Positions 60,796-64,000 of a stretch of DNA of 64,000 nt are shown one piece after another. Position numbers and translations under genes: made by a program. The first letter of the stretch is position 1; each line of letters opens with the position of its first letter. Source of the DNA: Anoplolepis gracilipes (Eukaryota > Arthropoda > Insecta > Hymenoptera > Formicidae). The notes under the pieces are model-generated. The model was not told the DNA's origin, made no database searches, and saw only the letters and a list, made by a program, of their open reading frames with translations. The stretch lies in the NCBI RefSeq assembly GCF_047496725.1, contig NC_132986.1, forward strand, positions 1,182,001 to 1,246,000, written 5' to 3'.

Positions 60796-60820
60796 AAAAA
60801 AAAAAAAAAAAAAAAAAAAA
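60796..60820 (+). repeat. Poly(A), 25 A
   Basis: Preceded by TGATGCCTCTTCTCT. Confidence 0.95.
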
Positions 60821-63681
60821 TTCCAAGCTATATCTCTCTTTATGATCAAAATAAAAATAACCATATTTTTTTCGCATACATTTCTCGGTGTTTGCTTCGA
60901 TAAATATAAGAAAGCAAAAGAATTCGCCTCGTTTTATTCACAGAACGCAACACAACTTTGCTGGCTTCGCCTGGTAGCTTCAGTGTCATCAAGACTAGTA
61001 CTAACCTCCCTGAGGAAGTATAATACCTCGCGGCATCGTATGCTGACGCGACATAAATCTCTCGCGTGGGTCATTCGGCTCATCTGAAGTCCCGGAAGCG
61101 AACGAACGTTCCGTAATTATATGAGAAGAAAATGAAATCTTTTTTTCTCTCCCTAATGGAATTACTCTGGCAGAGGCGAAACTTTGAACTTACACGTGAC
61201 GTTATCGACGAATGAAACGCACAGTCTTGGCGAACTATGACCATTAATTAGTGGCCCGCCATGTATCGACAGATCTGCCAGAACTCGTATTCGCGCGCGA
61301 GGTGCGAAGTAATTTTTTAGTTTCCAGAAAACTGCTCGCTGTGTTTCATTCGCATGAACGAAAGGCTGCTACTTTTCACGAATCGAAGGTATACATTTAT
61401 CGCGTAGAGGAGCATCGTAAAAATAATTTCTTGCGATTCGATGCATTTGCAAGTTTTAATATAATAAAGTAAAGCTGTCGCAAACCAATTAAAAATATCG
61501 ACAATAACTAAATAATTTTGTTTTAAATCAAAATGAATAAGTTTTAAAAAATAAGACTGCCTTATACCTGCGTTCTCATAATTTAATTCGAATTATTAAG
61601 CAATTACTTTAGAATTAAAATAACAGAAAATATTATTGAATATATGTATGTATAAATATATAAAAAAAAAATGTTAATGTGCGTTATATTTCTTTAGAAG
61701 AAAAGAGATAAAAAATGGCAATGTTTTCGCGGAGAAAAATTAATTCTACATTGATAAAGGAAAAACTGTGCAATGTTTTTTATATGTACGATTAGCGCTA
61801 ATACAAATGTAATATTAACGGAAGAATGGAGCAGAGAGCGAGAAACGGGCGATAAATTTCAACGTGGAATTCTGATATCCTCGGGGGAAGCTTAGCACGA
61901 CGTCCGCTTGTACAAAGGATTAAAGGTGTTAACCTCGCGTACGGGGCGATTAGGGCCACCGAGGAGTGTATATCGCCCGCGGGCGATACGACCGAGCCGT
62001 TTTAACTCGACGCGAAAATATTCAGTGAAGAGAAGCGGTAAAACTCGAGGAAAGAGAAAGAGAGGGAGAGAGAATCTCACAATACAAGTTGGAGGGTAAA
62101 CGTCGTTTCAGCAATATCCAACCAAGTTTCGTCGCTTTTGATATTGTATCAGGGGAAATTTGCTAACTTGCAAAGTGCTGCGGCGATGATAGTCCTCGTT
62201 TCGTCAAGCACGTACCATACAACAACCGTGTAGCGGTCTACTCGACCCGATGAATACGTTCTCGTAAAAGGCGTCGAGATAGCAGGCGACGAATTAGCCA
62301 ACGTTGCATCGCCGTTCGTTCCGCTTGCATACGTACCACTGCACCGTATCAACGATAGTAATTGACATCGAGTAGCGATGAAACCGTGTATGCTACATAT
62401 CGGATGATATTTATATTATTTCATTATTATTTAAAAAATTATTTAAAATATTGAAAAAAATATAATGGGAAAAATATTCATTCAGAAGAATGAAAAAGGC
62501 ACAGAGGCAGAAAGAATGTTAAAGTTACACTTTAATTAGATCTGTAAAATTATATTATATATTAAAATTATTCATTAATTCTCAATTAACTCGCAAATGA
62601 TTTCATTTTGAAATAATTAATTTCTTAATAGCCAAATAAATCCTTTTCGTTAATTTTTGCTGATAAATGAACTTCTCTCGAGTTAGAAGAATACATGTTA
62701 ATTAAATAACTTAAGAAAGTTACGAGTTGAACGTTCAGGAGAGATCAACGGGAGAATTAAATAAGGCATAATTGCCGTGAGAAGAATGTAAGCTGCACCA
62801 GATACGCGATACAACGAGATGCCGTAACGATAGCAGGAGGTCACGATCCCCGGACTTCTTGCAGGTCAGACACACACTCGGAAGCGGTAAATCGTATTTC
62901 GCTTGAAATCCCCGCGAGACTTGAATTATTTTCACGGAACACGCCCACAGTACACGCGCCCGTACAATGTTGCGAAGAAATTACGGTGCTCTCGCGACAA
63001 GAGTCGTCGGCCGAGCGGATATCTCTTTATAATGCGCGTTAAAATTAGTCGATGCGAACAGCTGATAGGAAGTCGTCCGGTCGTTTCCGCGGGAGAAAGT
63101 ACCTACCATCAGGAAGTGCGTCGGAATTTAACATAACGATAACTTTTTCAAGATACACATCCATCTTCCAAAACAGTACATTTAATCTTTAATTTATTTC
63201 TGTCACGCTAATTTAATTAATTAATAACGTATTTAGCGCCCGCTATTCTTCTAATAATATTCTCACATCTACAGTTCTCGTAGATGGTTTGTCCGATTGT
63301 GAAAATTTGCAATTACGACTACTCTAAATAATAATAAATCTATCTCCGGCTGTGTACGTTGCTTTATACGGTTATACGCGTAAATAAGATGTCGATCATA
63401 ATTAAATTACAGAGAGAGCGCGCAAAATCTCTCGCGAAAATTTCCGCTCGACACCGCGGACCGATCACAGCCGGTGAACGTACATCCTTCATCTCCGCAT
63501 CTCCTCGGAAGACGTCTTCTTGCCATTTCCCCTGTCGTATAAAGAGGAAGCAGCCTTCGGCTCTTTCACTCGCATGGGATTCACGTGCTCTTTCGCCGCA
63601 CATGACGTTAGCCAGCCGTATGCACGCGATTGCCCAATGCTTATAATGCGACTCCGGCGAACGGGGCAATTTGCGGTAAAT

Positions 63682-63790
63682 CACTTCTCTCGAATCTCTC
63701 CGTCTCTTTCACTCCCTCTTTTTCTCTCCCTCTCCCTCTTCCTCTCCGCGTCACTGCTCTCTTCCTTTCTCCCGTTCTTACTCTCGTCAT
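63682..63790 (+). repeat. Pyrimidine-rich tract, about 110 bp
   Basis: Mostly C and T (CTCTCC, CCCTCTTTTT types) with only scattered purines. Confidence 0.75.
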
Positions 63791-64000
63791 TCTGCACATA
63801 CATTTCGCACGGTATGCGTCGCGGCTTTCCTCGTCTCTTTCTCTATCCGTCTATCATCGTGCTCTCTGCCAATTTCATGTATTCAGAAGCTATACAGTTA
63901 TACAGTTCGTACTTTCACTTAATCACTCGTCTCTGATTTTCACTTACTCTCTTTTCTTCCCTATTTCCACGTAAAGTAAATCTGTCGATACTTTTCTAGT

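Larger units (their letters stand above)
57681..64000. other. Non-coding block
   Basis: No gene seen. CpG-mixed patches at 57600-58080, 58440-58860, 59150-59520, 59750-60320, 60900-61420, 61830-62370, 62730-63130 and 63360-63680. AT-rich elsewhere. The 138- and 114-codon plus frames at the right edge (63520-63974) come from a pyrimidine-rich tract and read as serine/leucine/proline strings. Confidence 0.6.

Noticed and set aside
1..64000. CRISPR arrays, bacterial operons, rRNA genes, intact tRNAs and well-known insect microRNAs (for example let-7, bantam, miR-1, miR-124)
   Set aside because: None of the expected repeats, consensus boxes with cloverleaf, or mature sequences was seen by eye; an exhaustive microRNA search was not possible.

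Overview
This is eukaryotic nuclear DNA, and I could not support a single conventional protein-coding gene in it. It combines an AT-rich background, scattered CpG-rich patches (many CGCG and TCGCG runs), very frequent (GA)n, (AT)n and poly(A) microsatellites, and no long open frames. That mix is typical of intergenic or long-intron sequence from a hymenopteran insect, and an ant would fit well. This is inference from sequence style only, because no gene is present to anchor the taxonomy. The longest open frames (about 140-160 codons) are about what chance gives in 64 kb read in six frames. They translate to low-complexity or composition-driven peptides with no family I recognise. || Layout. 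1-3600: AT-rich DNA with CpG patches, then a repeat cluster holding three copies of a CACTCCCGATAT-like motif, a (CACGA)5 run and a five-unit, exactly 10-bp-phased array of TACGTCAC (CRE/ATF-like) with a diverged second copy 340 bp on. 3600-13170: mostly AT-rich, one possible plus-strand exon (3986-4277) and a 22-bp perfect palindrome at 7227. 13170-28070: alternating CpG-rich patches and AT-rich DNA, homopolymers, a tRNA-like A-box/B-box pair at 22.9 kb and a lone mariner-like end at 21.9 kb. 28070-40700: enhancer-like patch (28.4-28.8 kb), a long AT-rich stretch, and a 309-bp Tc1/mariner-type MITE candidate (38381-38689). 40700-50560: CpG-rich patches at 40.8-41.4 and 47.3-48.2 kb, a long imperfect hairpin at 42.1 kb, and purine/pyrimidine and Z-DNA-prone tracts. 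50560-64000: dense microsatellites plus, on the minus strand, a strong acceptor fused directly to a donor (54311/54310) with a second donor 34 nt downstream. That is the arrangement expected of a recursive-splicing site or micro-exon. || The best integrated reading is a long intron or gene-desert interval with embedded regulatory patches. The minus-strand splice signals at 54.3 kb, and a weaker set at 52.1 kb, hint that a large gene may be transcribed right to left across at least part of the window. No functional system can be asserted. The leads most worth following are the recursive-splice candidate, the helically phased CRE array, the MITE and the long hairpins.
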